Assembly: GCF_002280675.1 (NCBI RefSeq)
Contig: NZ_NCEN01000008.1
Span: 1 to 64,000 of the forward strand
Direction of reading: 5' to 3'
Length of the DNA: 64,000 bases
Origin: Novosphingobium sp. 32-60-15
GTDB lineage: Bacteria; Pseudomonadota; Alphaproteobacteria; Sphingomonadales; Sphingomonadaceae
A program made the translations under genes and the position numbers. How positions within the stretch are numbered: the first letter of the stretch is position 1; each line of letters starts with the position of its first letter. The notes under the pieces were generated by a model, which saw only the letters and a list, made by a program, of their open reading frames with translations, was not told the origin of the DNA and ran no database searches. Shown one piece after another: positions 63,372 through 64,000 of this stretch.

Positions 63372-63412
63372 CCGCCCGGCGGTCACCTACGTATGGTGGC
63401 CTATCCGGGCGG
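63372..63412 (-). terminator. Long hairpin between sucD and sucA
   Basis: CCGCCCGG (63372-63379) and CCGGGCGG (63405-63412) form a perfect 8-bp outer stem, with CACC/GGTG pairing inside. No T-run. It lies between sucD (upstream on this strand) and sucA, so it may set mRNA ends or relative expression instead of full termination. Confidence 0.6.
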
Positions 63413-63428
63413 TAGCTTTTACGTACGA

Positions 63429-64000
63429 TTAAACGCGTTCTTTCAGCACTTCAGCCAGCGTTTCGCCAAGCAGTGATGGCGAGGCCGAAACCTTGATGCC
63501 AGCAGCTTCCATTGCCGCGATCTTGCTGTCTGCATCGCCCTTGCCGCCCGAAACAATCGCGCCGGCATGACCCATGCGGCGGCCCGGAGGCGCCGTACGG
63601 CCTGCGATAAAGCCTGCCATAGGCTTCTTGCGGCCACGCTTGGCTTCGTCGATCAGGAACTGTGCAGCCATTTCTTCTGCATCACCGCCGATTTCACCGA
63701 TCATGATGATCGACTTGGTAGCATCGTCAGCAAGGAAGAGTTCGAGGATATCGATGAAGTTGGTGCCGTTGACCGGGTCACCACCAATGCCGACAGCCGT
63801 CGTCTGGCCAAGGCCAATCGCGGTGGTCTGGAACACGGCTTCATAGGTTAGCGTACCCGAGCGCGAAACAACGCCCACGGTGCCTTCCTTGAAGATCGAA
63901 CCCGGCATGATGCCGATCTTGCACTGGTTCGGCGTCAGAACACCGGGGCAGTTCGGACCGATCAGGCGGCTCTTGGACCCTGCCAATGCGCGCTTGACCT
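63429..64000 (-). CDS. sucD: Succinyl-CoA synthetase alpha subunit, 3' part
   Basis: The frame is open to the right edge ([20 protein letters not shown]), so the 5' end is outside. [46 protein letters not shown] and [14 protein letters not shown] with the phosphorylated His are visible. Next gene of the cluster is sucA, 222 bases on. Confidence 0.96.
   Translation of the reverse strand, partial: VKRALAGSKSRLIGPNCPGVLTPNQCKIGIMPGSIFKEGTVGVVSRSGTLTYEAVFQTTAIGLGQTTAVGIGGDPVNGTNFIDILELFLADDATKSIIMIGEIGGDAEEMAAQFLIDEAKRGRKKPMAGFIAGRTAPPGRRMGHAGAIVSGGKGDADSKIAAMEAAGIKVSASPSLLGETLAEVLKERV

Overview
The window is about 64 kb of GC-rich chromosome from an alphaproteobacterium, most likely a sphingomonad (Novosphingobium or a close relative). 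This is inferred from gene content, not from a database match: a large TonB-dependent receptor gene, crtZ, a fused bcsAB, lone DUF805 proteins, the sucABD-lpd arrangement and overall codon usage.

Layout. 1-1394 is the 3' end of a secreted RTX-type repeat protein. Next come a family 4 glycosyltransferase, trmL, a GreA/GreB-like factor and rsgA. 5176-15660, on the minus strand, is a complete cellulose operon in the order bcsR-like, bcsQ, bcsAB (one fused synthase with a PilZ domain), bcsC, bcsD, bcsZ. 16560-27575 is an integrated element of about 11 kb in the 3' half of a tRNA-Thr(UGU) gene. It has 46-bp att repeats and 11-bp subterminal repeats at both ends. It carries a tyrosine integrase, an AlpA-like regulator, a replication-initiator-like protein with repeats inside its gene, and defence-type cargo. 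The cargo is a SMEK-domain ABC-three-component locus whose ATPase gene is broken, an ATPase + HNH nuclease pair resembling Septu, and an unknown zinc-ribbon protein.

27631-43388 is mostly ordinary chromosome: a DUF429-like protein, rarA, a PadR regulator with a palindromic operator, a second glycosyltransferase, an outer-membrane protein, typA, a TonB-dependent receptor gene interrupted by one in-frame TAA, two tandem DUF805 genes and the ybbP-ybbA/tesA cluster. 43388-49156 holds recF and then a sigma-54/PspF-controlled phage-shock operon. Downstream of pspABC this operon carries a run of small one-TM proteins, four or five of which share a PspB-like coiled-coil motif. 49198-57455 has sufE, ybaN, crtZ, leuC and leuD separated by three small genes, a quinone reductase, a TRIC-type channel and a serine hydrolase. 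57567-64000, on the minus strand, is the 2-oxoglutarate dehydrogenase/succinyl-CoA synthetase cluster (sucD-sucA-sucB-lpd).

The most interesting items are the tRNA-Thr element with arm-type repeats and defence cargo, the enlarged psp operon, the nonsense-interrupted receptor gene, and four convergent gene pairs whose two stop codons sit in opposite arms of one short hairpin.
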